DNA of 64,000 nt, from positions 1-64,000 of the forward strand of contig JAJDDJ010000021.1 of the NCBI GenBank assembly GCA_029260395.1. Direction: 5' to 3'. Both the position numbers and the translations under genes were made by a program. This document shows, piece by piece, positions 16,901 through 23,744 of this stretch. The notes beneath the pieces are model-generated. The model did not search any database. It was not told the origin of the DNA and worked only from the letters and a program-made list of their open reading frames with translations. Positions within the stretch are counted from its first letter, which is position 1; each line of letters starts with the position of its first letter. This DNA comes from Phycisphaerales bacterium (GTDB lineage Bacteria; Planctomycetota; Phycisphaerae; Phycisphaerales; UBA1924).

Positions 16901-17586
16901 AACTTGGCAAACGAGACGATGGTAAATGGATGCCCAACGAGAACGTAGAGGGCAACCTTGAGCTGGCGTACGCGATCTCGGTACACAAATCCCAAGGGAG
17001 CGAGTTCGACGAGGTGTACTTCGTCGTTCCCAAGCACAAGGCGGCGTTGCTGTGCTCCGAGCTCTTCTACACGGGACTGACCAGGGCAAGCAAGAGGGCG
17101 ACGCTATTCATCGAAGAAGACGTGGCGCCGTTGCTCTCGATGCGGCGTCGTGAGCGATCCCACCTCGCGAGGATCAACTCGTCGCTGTTCGAGTTCCGCC
17201 CTGTTGCGACACCGCTGCTCGAGCTCGGATCGTGGTACGAAGAAGGCAAGATTCACGAAGCGTTGGCTGGCGACATGGTGCGGTCGAAGTCCGAGGTCAT
17301 CATCGCCAACCTCCTGCACGAGCGCGATATCCCGTTCGAGTACGAGCTGCCGCTCTATGCACCTGATGGGACCTTCTATCTTCCCGACTTCACGGTGAAG
17401 GTCCGCGGACAGACGTGGTTCTGGGAACATCTCGGTCGGATGGACCTCCAGAAGTACCGCGACCATTGGGCAACTAAAGAGGCGTGGTACCAAAAGCACT
17501 TTCCTGGCCAGCTCGTGACGACCAGCGAGACCTCAACACTGAGTGCGGATGCGGCTGGAGTGATTGAACGGATGGCGGCGAACTAG
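13975..17586 (+). CDS. RecD-like superfamily 1 helicase with C-terminal PD-(D/E)XK-type nuclease domain
   Basis: The GTG start overlaps the AbiEii stop and has GGGAGG just upstream; the product has 1203 residues. The N-terminus (HADGWNGHVC...YCVG) and a second block near residue 150 (YYANYSNPLSEEE, then GGFIWQRAVTS) are accessory domains I cannot name. The SF1 helicase core starts near residue 598 with LSGAAGTGKTT (Walker A), IVDEASMID (motif II, ~682), GDPNQLPP (~712) and HKSQGSEFDEV with TRASKRA near 1004-1036, most like RecD/RecD2. Residues ~1103-1190 (SKSEVIIANLL, LPDFTV, WEHLGRMD) form a PD-(D/E)XK-type nuclease with Glu, Asp and Glu acidic residues. A DNA-unwinding nuclease for invading DNA is the likely role. 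Confidence 0.85.
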   Translation: MTTHMSARVAWHADGWNGHVCSDPASNAYCVGCHSYPGSMIAERRDLDWEKEHAGKPLVSLPQVPPCVYSANAFGRDQVRAYADPPDFFNDDTLRRQWDLPASTVCVWPYEPMYEDDVKLPNGQYDYERRLEKANDYFSAFESGKTLVFYYANYSNPLSEEESRRYVIVGVSRLKSVGEIMYYENSSPRVKERYAGGFIWQRAVTSRYPDEGFRIPYHVYADDRETLERIACIPEQPRICKYATRHMTDDDALVVVERMAEIVSSLCELGDSTEHWEQRQRWLASVMAELWTSRGLLPGLPAVLDFLGAHEAIGPFKDAVLRGHERDAWAGAFSFMDGGTEELLGHTLDAARVKKLRRSWKLRSDGERLLLRETLPRFDLTTQQIENILSEDRAKNSITATVEQIAENPYVLCEQYAGDDVDDAISFSRIDHGVLPSPDLGGEALLEHDGWERLRGLCVTKLRSEATHTFVSSAAVLHQTNHRLSQLPDWKTHQYNERYLEVDREDLEGSLVFREHDEQEYMYLRDVYADEREVERVFRELTGRPDIQIRRPVTNEHWKNWLFDAKSTLAQRNPAEYGDAITSQAEVCEQLFRRSLCVLSGAAGTGKTTVIRSLIHAIEQAHGTGSAIRLLAPTGKAADRLRERAGREATTVHSFLAEHGWLNNNMTFKRERGTSEAAYATYIVDEASMIDLAMFATLVRSINWNTVQRFILVGDPNQLPPIGRGRMFKDLIDWLGVASPESLGTLTQNFRQMENSLTGQGTGILEVAALYVQGQLEDEKDESKSADAEALLQRVQIGGEIDRDLRVVYWNGHDELMDCLCETITKDMEEKTGEVWNPDRPYELWSQAYAGEEKHSQRPEWLQVISPYRGEEFGTENLNLLLQQHRSGKPLGQMSHVDGVVPFDKVIQVRNRPRSNRIWAFNWQSRKAERVEVFNGEIGFAVPHPFDKVWKWQNALEHFQVRFARKQHLGVGYGRKLGKRDDGKWMPNENVEGNLELAYAISVHKSQGSEFDEVYFVVPKHKAALLCSELFYTGLTRASKRATLFIEEDVAPLLSMRRRERSHLARINSSLFEFRPVATPLLELGSWYEEGKIHEALAGDMVRSKSEVIIANLLHERDIPFEYELPLYAPDGTFYLPDFTVKVRGQTWFWEHLGRMDLQKYRDHWATKEAWYQKHFPGQLVTTSETSTLSADAAGVIERMAAN

Positions 17587-17660
17587 TTACGCCTGACGAG
17601 GTCAGAGAACAAGCCTGCGATAGACTGCAGCAGCACGATTCGCCAAAGGAGATGAAGCCG

Positions 17661-20600
17661 GTGACTCCCGAACAGAAGGTCATCCAGGGTGCTGCCGGAA
17701 TGGCTTCAGATATCATCGACAACAGAGAGGCTCGTCTCGCACAGGTTGTACGTGAGTACCTCCCGAAGTCCCGGCGGCTCAGCAGTGCCGTGGGATTCTT
17801 CTTCCTGTCCGGCCTCCGCGATATCGGAGACGCTTTCACCGGCGTGGATGAGATTCGGTTGCTCATCGGCAATACCAGCACTCGCGAGACCATCGAGCAG
17901 CTTGCGGAGGCTCACAACCACATCGAGCCGATTTCGGACGAGCTTGAGAGTCGGCGGTATTCCAAGCGGTCTGAACGAGCTGCAAGGGCGCGGCAGACCG
18001 CCGAGCACATTCGTGAGTCCCTGGCATTGATGGACCAGGGAGAGCGCGATGAGGGTCTCGCCAAGTTGCTCATTGAGCTCCTCAAAGCCGGCACGCTCCG
18101 GGTGCGTGTCTACACGCGGGGTCGACTCAACGGCCGTGCCCATATCTTCGACTACCGCAGTCCATCGCAGGAGCCAGGCATCGCGGTCATCGGGTCCTCC
18201 AACCTAACGCTCGCGGGAATCGAGGATCCCACGGAGTTGAACGTTATCGTGCGAGACTCGGGAGGCATGGAGAACCACGCGGCCGTGACCGGGTGGTTCG
18301 ATCGGCTGTGGGACGAGGCTCAGGACTTCGACGCCCTCCTGATGCAGGAGCTTGAATCGTCGTGGGCGGCGAAGCCGGTGTCGCCGTGGGACATCTACCT
18401 CAAGACGCTGTACTCATTGGTCAGATCACGTGGCGAGGAGAGCGACGACGCACTCTTCGACGACGAGATCACGCGGAGCCTTGCCGACTTCCAGCGGGTT
18501 GCGGTACAGCAGGCTGTGTCGCTCATCCGGCGCCACAACGGCTGTTTCGTCGCCGATGTTGTGGGCCTTGGCAAGAGTTTCATCGGGGCCGCCATCGTCA
18601 AGCACTTCGAGCGGAGCGAGGGTCGGCGAGCACTGATCGTCTGCCCCAAGCCACTGGAAGAAATGTGGGTTCGCTACAACGAGCGTTACGGGCTCAACGC
18701 TGCGGTAGTGCCAATGAGCATGCTCCTCACTTCAGACCGTGGAATCGATCTCTTCGAGCGTTATCCTGACCGAGACCTCGTGCTCATTGACGAAAGTCAT
18801 GGATTCCGTAACCCGGACAGCCAGCGATACGAAGCACTCTCGACATACCTACAAGCCGATGACCGTAAGCTCTGTTTGTTAACCGCCACGCCGAGGAACA
18901 GCCGTGCTTGGGACGTGTTCCACCAGGTCAAGCTGTTTCACCCGGAAGACATGTCGGAGCTTCCGATCGATCCGCCGGACCTGAGAGCCTTCTTCAAGGG
19001 CATCGAGGATGGGGCGAAGTCGATCAAGGACGTCCTTCGTCACGTGATGATTCGACGAACGCGGCGTCACATCCTGCGGTGGTGGGGCGTGACAGAAGAT
19101 TCACGACTTCCGATGGTCGAGATGGATGACGATGAAGCCCGGCCGTACCTCTCCGGAGAGAAGCGGTGTTTTATCCGTGTCGGCGATCGGGAGAATTACT
19201 TCCCGAGACGGGTACTTGAGACCGTTCGCTACAGCATCGAAGACACCTATGAAGGCCTCTACGGTGAGATTCGTGGAAAGCTCGGTGGGCCGTCCGGTGG
19301 TACAGGCGGAATGACGCTTACCTACGCCAGGTTTGGGCTTTGGGAGTACCTCAGGCCCGAGCTTCGAGACGACGACCGCTATGCAGACCTGCGTCGGACC
19401 GGCAAGAGCCTCCGTGGATTGATCCGGATCATGCTGTTCAAGCGTCTGGAGTCAAGTGTGGCAGCTTTCCGGGTGACGGTCGAAAGGCTGCTGCAAAGGC
19501 ATGAACTGTTCGCGAGCGCGATCGAAGACGGTATGGTGCCGGCGGGAGAGGACGCGGAAGCTCTGCTCGGAAAGGCCGGCAAAGACGACGATGCGGACAT
19601 CCTGGACCGACTCGCGTCGCTCACTCAGAGCTACTACATCACAGACTTTGACTCCGAGAAGCTGCTCAGGGATCTGCGGAATGACATTGCGGTGTTGCGT
19701 TCGCTTCTGGGGCTGATCGAGCCAATCACAGCGGATCGGGATGACAAGGTGCAAACGCTGGTCTCTCGGCTCCGATCTGAAGAGTGGGCTGGTCGCAAGA
19801 TATTGCTGTTCACTCAGTTCGCCGACACGGCGGAGTATCTCGGGAGAGTAATTGACCCCGAGGGTACCCGCGATGATGTCGAAGTCATGTTCGGCCAGAA
19901 CAAGAGCAAGGCTCGAGTCGTTGGCCGATTCGCACCGAAGGCAAATCCCGCCTTCGCACCCAAGGAGAACTACACCGAGATCAGGGTCCTTGTGTCGACG
20001 GACGTCCTGTCCGAGGGGCTCAACATGCAAGACTGTGATCTGGTGGTGAACTACGACCTGCATTGGAATCCGGTGCGGCTCATCCAGCGGCTCGGTCGCA
20101 TCGATCGCATCGGATCGGAGCACGAGGAGATCCACGCTGTCAACTTCCTGCCGGAGACTGGGATCGAGCAGAATCTCGGCATCCTCGCCCTGCTCCGGCA
20201 GCGCATCGCGGAGATCCACGAGACCATCGGCGAGGACGCTCAGATCCTCGACGAGAACGAGCAGGTGAATGAGGAGGCAATGTTCGCGATCTACGAAGGC
20301 GACACCACCGCCCTCGATGAACCTGGCAGCGAAGAAGAGACACTCGACCTCAACGAGGCCGAGGAGGTCCTTCGTCGCCTGGAGCGCGAGGACCCGGTCG
20401 AATTTGCACGAATCGCAGCCTTGCGGGACGGTATTCGGTCGGCTAAGCCGGGAGAGATGAAGGGTGTCTTCGCGTTGTGTCAGGCCGGCGAGTTCTTGCA
20501 GCCCATTGTGGTGAGTGACTCTGGTTCCACGGTGACAAAAGATCTGGGACGCGTTCTGCACCTCATCAAGGCGGAGCGGCATTATCCCGCACCATCGGCA

Positions 20601-20993
20601 CTTCCGTCGGGATTCGGAGGTCGTGTACAGGCGATTCGTGAGGAGTTTGCAGAGAGCATTCGTTCTCGTGCGGCGGCCAAAGGGCACTCGCACAGGCTGA
20701 GCACGGGTCAGAAGTACGCACTCGACCATCTGAACAATGGGATAGATCATGAGAGTGACGAGGGACGCGTGGCACTGCTTGCGATGCTGAAGGACGCGTT
20801 CTCGCACACGCCAACGCCTGCGGTGCGAAAAGAACTGCAACGACTCAAGAAGAATGCCGTGTCGGGGCAACGGCTGGTAGACGTGTTGCAGGAGCTGTAC
20901 ACACGCCACCGACTACGCGAGCGGCTTAGCGAGAAGCACACGACGACGCGAGCAGACGTGCCGCGGATCGTCTGCAGTGAGGCGTTGTACTAG
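17661..20993 (+). CDS. PLD-like domain fused to SNF2-type superfamily 2 helicase
   Basis: The GTG at 17661 is preferred, since AAAGGAG lies 9 bases upstream; an ATG at 17652 directly abuts that site. The protein has about 1110 residues. Residues ~1-230 resemble the single-motif phospholipase-D nuclease domain, ending in AVIGSSNLTLAG, but the HxK part of the HKD motif reads NGR, so catalysis is doubtful. The SNF2/HepA helicase core follows: GLGKS (~300), DESH (~375), LLTATPRNSR (~407), LLFTQFADTAEYL, and LSEGLNMQDCDLV with QRLGRIDRIGS (~797-815). It lies 74 bases after the RecD-like gene and 8 bases before the sigma gene. It may remodel nucleoprotein or RNA polymerase complexes. Confidence 0.85.
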   Translation: MTPEQKVIQGAAGMASDIIDNREARLAQVVREYLPKSRRLSSAVGFFFLSGLRDIGDAFTGVDEIRLLIGNTSTRETIEQLAEAHNHIEPISDELESRRYSKRSERAARARQTAEHIRESLALMDQGERDEGLAKLLIELLKAGTLRVRVYTRGRLNGRAHIFDYRSPSQEPGIAVIGSSNLTLAGIEDPTELNVIVRDSGGMENHAAVTGWFDRLWDEAQDFDALLMQELESSWAAKPVSPWDIYLKTLYSLVRSRGEESDDALFDDEITRSLADFQRVAVQQAVSLIRRHNGCFVADVVGLGKSFIGAAIVKHFERSEGRRALIVCPKPLEEMWVRYNERYGLNAAVVPMSMLLTSDRGIDLFERYPDRDLVLIDESHGFRNPDSQRYEALSTYLQADDRKLCLLTATPRNSRAWDVFHQVKLFHPEDMSELPIDPPDLRAFFKGIEDGAKSIKDVLRHVMIRRTRRHILRWWGVTEDSRLPMVEMDDDEARPYLSGEKRCFIRVGDRENYFPRRVLETVRYSIEDTYEGLYGEIRGKLGGPSGGTGGMTLTYARFGLWEYLRPELRDDDRYADLRRTGKSLRGLIRIMLFKRLESSVAAFRVTVERLLQRHELFASAIEDGMVPAGEDAEALLGKAGKDDDADILDRLASLTQSYYITDFDSEKLLRDLRNDIAVLRSLLGLIEPITADRDDKVQTLVSRLRSEEWAGRKILLFTQFADTAEYLGRVIDPEGTRDDVEVMFGQNKSKARVVGRFAPKANPAFAPKENYTEIRVLVSTDVLSEGLNMQDCDLVVNYDLHWNPVRLIQRLGRIDRIGSEHEEIHAVNFLPETGIEQNLGILALLRQRIAEIHETIGEDAQILDENEQVNEEAMFAIYEGDTTALDEPGSEEETLDLNEAEEVLRRLEREDPVEFARIAALRDGIRSAKPGEMKGVFALCQAGEFLQPIVVSDSGSTVTKDLGRVLHLIKAERHYPAPSALPSGFGGRVQAIREEFAESIRSRAAAKGHSHRLSTGQKYALDHLNNGIDHESDEGRVALLAMLKDAFSHTPTPAVRKELQRLKKNAVSGQRLVDVLQELYTRHRLRERLSEKHTTTRADVPRIVCSEALY

Positions 20994-21001
20994 CGGAATG
21001 T

Positions 21002-22672
21002 GTGATGCACGATTTGGTCCGGGAGATCGAGGAGCTCTTTGGGAAGCCGATTCACGGGCGTGAATGGGCAAAGGTGCTTTTTTGGGATCTCCTGGATTTC
21101 GATCGCCTCGCGTTGCCAGTGCCGAGCGATGTCTTGACGCTGTCAGACCGGTCGGGCATCGATGAATCAACGCTGTGGGCTGTGTCAGGCGATCTACGTG
21201 TAGCCATGTTTCGCCGCACCACCGGCGGGTGGCAGTCAGACTCGCTGAGGCACGTGGCCGGTACGGTCGCTCTTATCTGGCGTCGTGCCCTACTGCTGTT
21301 CGGTGACGCTGCCGAGGCGAACTGGCACCTTGTGGTGTGCATCCCGCGTAAAGAAGGACAAGCGGGCGAGTCCCGTGTGCTCAAGCTCAACGGGAGCAGC
21401 AACGCGAGCTGCCTTCCAGAACTGCTCGCGAGACTTTCTCCAGAGATGCCCTCCTCAGCCGACCAGGCGATGCGGAGCCTCTGGCGTGCTGCAGACCCGC
21501 TGACCGATCCGACTGCAGGCGTCATGTATGGATTGCCTCGGTGGTTGCGGTCGCGACTGAGGGACAGCAGCTTTGAGAACTTTGTCCGCCAGGCGGGGGC
21601 ACACGCGAACCTGACGAAGTCTGAAGAGGTGGCGTTGGGCCAGCGCATACAGGCGGGAGATCGAGAGGCGTGGGGAGAGCTCGTACGTCACAACATCCGT
21701 CTGGCGATATGGGGTGCGCGCCGGTTCGCGAAGTCACGCCTGGAGTTCGAGGATCTGGTGCAGCACAGCCTGCTTGGCGTGATGCGTGCTGCTGATCGGT
21801 TCGATCCGACGATGGAGTCGAGATTCTCAACCTACGCCTTCCACTGGATGCGTCAATGCTGCCAGCGTTCGTGCGAGGTCGAGGCGACGGTGATTCGGAT
21901 CCCGTCGCACCATCACCGAGGCCTCCGCGACTATCGCAAGCAGATGCGCCAGAGCGGGGTGGATCACAGCACGGTCGTCCTCAACGAAGAGTACGAGCAC
22001 ATTTTGAGCTTGATGTCGCTCGATTGCTATGAGTGGGCGACGACGCCCGTGTATGGCGGAGCGTCGATGGATCACGATCCGGCATCGATTGTCATGGATT
22101 CGGTTCACAACGAAGAGATACAGAAGGCGATCAACTCCATCCTCGCTGAGGCGACTGAGCGGGACCGAGAGGTTGTGTATCGACGCTTTGGTCTCAATGA
22201 GCGAGAGGAAGCAACGCTCGAAGAGGTCGGCGAACACTTGGGGATTACAAGAGAGCGAGTCAGGCAGATTGAGAGCAAGCAGCTCCGGAGACTCCGCGAG
22301 GGGCTCCCGAAGAAGCTGCCGGAGCTCAGCACTGGGAGTGCTGAGGACGACAAAGACGGGGCTCGCAGACCGGCGAGCCCAGAGTTGCTCTCGGCGAGAA
22401 AGCAGATTCTGGGTGTGATTCGACGTGGTAGCGGAGAGATCGCAGCTGTTGAACTCTCACGGGCACTCGACATCGAGCGGTCCATCAGAAAGTCTGCCCT
22501 GTCAGGTCTGATTTCCGAAGGGGTCATCAGTATCGTGGGCGAAGGACGCTCCGCTCGGTACTTGGCGTCCATGAACGGAGCAGACGAAGAACCGGAGACG
22601 GAGGGAGTTCACGATGGAACAACGGTGGCTCAGCGTGAAACAGATCCGCAAGGAACAGCGAATGAGGCGTGA
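21002..22672 (+). CDS. Multi-domain sigma70-family protein with unknown N-terminal domain and C-terminal winged helix
   Basis: This 556-residue protein has an unassigned N-terminal domain (~1-195: WAKVLFWDLLDFDRLALP, VAMFRR, LVVCIPRK). Sigma70 regions follow: 1.2/2.1 (LTKSEEVALGQRIQAGDREAW, ~203), 2.2-2.4 (LEFEDLVQHSLLGVMRAADRFDP, RFSTYAFHWMRQ, ~275) and region 4 (EEVGEHLGITRERVRQIE, ~407-430). A C-terminal winged helix follows at about 463-523. The RNA polymerase- and promoter-binding regions look intact, so it could redirect polymerase. It is the last gene of the defence-like operon, 8 bases after the helicase gene. The long N-terminal fusion is unlike housekeeping or ECF sigma factors. It may recognise phage DNA or proteins and switch transcription. 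The start may be GTG 21002 or ATG 21005. Confidence 0.8.
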   Translation: MMHDLVREIEELFGKPIHGREWAKVLFWDLLDFDRLALPVPSDVLTLSDRSGIDESTLWAVSGDLRVAMFRRTTGGWQSDSLRHVAGTVALIWRRALLLFGDAAEANWHLVVCIPRKEGQAGESRVLKLNGSSNASCLPELLARLSPEMPSSADQAMRSLWRAADPLTDPTAGVMYGLPRWLRSRLRDSSFENFVRQAGAHANLTKSEEVALGQRIQAGDREAWGELVRHNIRLAIWGARRFAKSRLEFEDLVQHSLLGVMRAADRFDPTMESRFSTYAFHWMRQCCQRSCEVEATVIRIPSHHHRGLRDYRKQMRQSGVDHSTVVLNEEYEHILSLMSLDCYEWATTPVYGGASMDHDPASIVMDSVHNEEIQKAINSILAEATERDREVVYRRFGLNEREEATLEEVGEHLGITRERVRQIESKQLRRLREGLPKKLPELSTGSAEDDKDGARRPASPELLSARKQILGVIRRGSGEIAAVELSRALDIERSIRKSALSGLISEGVISIVGEGRSARYLASMNGADEEPETEGVHDGTTVAQRETDPQGTANEA

Positions 22673-22828
22673 GGCGGTCCTCGCGGCGATGATGTCGGGC
22701 GAGCTCCCGTTCGAGTAGCGGGGTCGCATCAGGTATGCGAGGATGTCAAATGTTCGGGATTGGGAAGCTCGGTGGGTGCGACGACCTCAGTCACAGACAT
22801 TCACCCAGAGTTGTTGGAGTTCCTTTGA
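22614..22828 (+). pseudogene. Broken paralogue of the small HTH protein
   Basis: The frame from 22614 (WLSVKQIRKEQRMRREAV, GELPFE) closely matches the intact HTH protein at 11452-11697. It meets an in-frame TAG where the intact copy has Gln (YEQRGRIRYAR against FE*RGRIRYAR). Further on, a frameshift near 22770 is needed to recover the HPELLEFL ending. The gene is therefore inactivated by a stop codon and a frameshift. It begins inside the 3' end of the sigma-type gene. With its intact copy it brackets the defence-like cargo. Confidence 0.85.
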
Positions 22829-22904
22829 TTGCCGGAAGGGGCGGTGATCAGGCTGATGCTCAGGCGCGGCGGGAGAAATCCCGTGCGGTACCAATACGGG
22901 AATC

Positions 22905-23120
22905 TCAGGTGGATTCTGGCGGCGCCCCGGGCTGCAACGAGGAGTCGCGATTGGCGCGGCCCCAAAGTGGAGTCCCGACTTCGACGTCGAGCGACGAGGT
23001 ACAGCCACATCGCGGACACTCAACGGGCACCCGATCCGAGAATCCCTTGGCTTCACACCACCGGCAGAGGCAGTAGTAAGTCGTCTCGCTCGCGCGGGGA
23101 TCGAGTGGTCGCTCGCTCAC
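22905..23120 (-). CDS. Small Cys-pair (zinc-ribbon-like) protein
   Basis: This is a possible 71-residue protein from the GTG at 23120. It contains CLCRWC and CPRCGC, two Cys pairs about 20 residues apart, a zinc-ribbon pattern. Its GTG overlaps the stop of the displaced integrase segment (GTGA). In the excised circle it would therefore follow the integrase gene directly and be coupled to it. Its C-terminus is a polar tail. A similar idea of a small zinc-ribbon protein is seen next to the excisionase (9715-9921). Confidence 0.5.
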   Translation of the reverse strand: MSERPLDPRASETTYYCLCRWCEAKGFSDRVPVECPRCGCTSSLDVEVGTPLWGRANRDSSLQPGAPPEST

Positions 23121-23293
23121 AGCGACGCCCGCACCATCGCGATGATCCCGGTTCGCACTGACTGTGGCAGCCGTCCCCAGTTGCCACAGACGAATGCCGC
23201 CTCCGCGTCCTCGTGCGCGCAACTGCTGGGGCCAGTGCTGGGGGGGTGCTCAGAATCGGCCTTCTCGATATCGCCAGCGGGGTTTCCGAGCTG
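23117..23293 (-). pseudogene. Displaced C-terminal segment of the element's integrase
   Basis: On the minus strand the right attachment site encodes GDRSRTGDIQLGK in the same frame in which the integrase gene encodes GDRTRTDDIQLGK at the left site. From there 58 more residues run to a TGA, ending FVCGNWGRLPQSVRTGI...VRASL. When the element is circular this segment would be the integrase C-terminus, replacing the last five residues of the integrated form. The same tail type appears at 1406-1645 next to an att fossil. It is not an independent gene while integrated, unless an internal start is used. Confidence 0.75.
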
Positions 23294-23336
23294 CTTCCCA
23301 AGCTGAATGTCGCCGGTTCGACTCCGGTCACCCGCT
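23293..23336 (+). repeat. attR (displaced original tRNA-Gly 3' half)
   Basis: This is the right copy of the attachment repeat. It has an identical 20-base core (23293-23312) and then three single-base differences over the remaining T arm and acceptor. It lacks the 5' half of a tRNA and so cannot form a cloverleaf. It is probably the chromosomal original of the tRNA 3' half. The 23337-23584 stretch that follows holds no gene I can support. Confidence 0.9.
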
Positions 23337-23584
23337 CTAGCATCCGGGATGTTCCAGTCGGCTACGAGGCCGGACCGGGACTAATTGCCCGCTTTCTCCT
23401 CGAACTCGAACACGTCGCGTTACGGCCGCCATCGCACTGCTGACAGTCCATGGCCGAGATTGCATGGAGTGCAGACTGGATTGTCTGGTCTGAAAGTCGC
23501 ATTGCTTTGTTAGGACATGGGTTGACGGGTACCGAGACATAGCGGTATCCGAGCGGGCTCGCGGCGCTTTGTGCGCACAAGCAG

Positions 23585-23731
23585 TCACTCATCATCGTCA
23601 AAGACCGCCCGAATTGCAGGCGTTTCAAGATCGTCGAACTGGCCGCGTTTGGCCATGACCACAAACGCTACCAGCGCCGAAGCGCCCAGCAGCAACGCGA
23701 CCACCAACATGAGAATGAGCACCCCGGTCAT
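23585..23731 (-). CDS. ccoS: cbb3-type oxidase assembly protein CcoS
   Basis: This 48-residue protein has one N-terminal membrane helix (VLILMLVVALLLGASALVAF). It is followed by AKRGQFDDLETP, the well-known CcoS signature, and an acidic C-terminus. It is needed to insert cofactors (heme b, copper) into CcoN. GAGGAAAAG lies just ahead of its ATG, and it follows ccoI by 13 bases as the last gene of the cbb3 operon. It is easy to miss because of its length. Confidence 0.92.
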   Translation of the reverse strand: MTGVLILMLVVALLLGASALVAFVVMAKRGQFDDLETPAIRAVFDDDE

Positions 23732-23744
23732 CAGCTTTTCCTCA

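Larger units (their letters stand above)
8062..23336. mobile_element. Integrative element in tRNA-Gly (defence-island type), about 15.3 kb
   Basis: The element is bounded by a 44-base direct repeat (8062-8105 and 23293-23336) with only a few mismatches and an identical 20-base core. The left copy completes the tRNA-Gly gene; the right copy is only a 3' half. A tyrosine integrase reads into the left site, followed by an excisionase-like HTH protein, a zinc-ribbon protein, an ImmA/IrrE pair, HTH proteins and a five-gene defence-like operon. By eye, the cargo genes have weaker GC bias than the flanking chromosomal genes, which fits acquisition by transfer. No conjugation or phage structural genes are visible, so it is probably mobilised by its integrase alone or with help. 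Confidence 0.88.

Noticed and set aside
19452..20909. A 485-residue minus-strand frame opposite the PLD-SNF2 helicase.
   Set aside because: The helicase motifs on the plus strand are unambiguous; the antisense frame has no motif.
23053..23343. A minus-strand frame beginning ERVTGVEPATFSLGS at attR.
   Set aside because: This peptide is the common translation artefact of tRNA 3' sequence in the wrong frame. The adjacent frame carries the real integrase tail.
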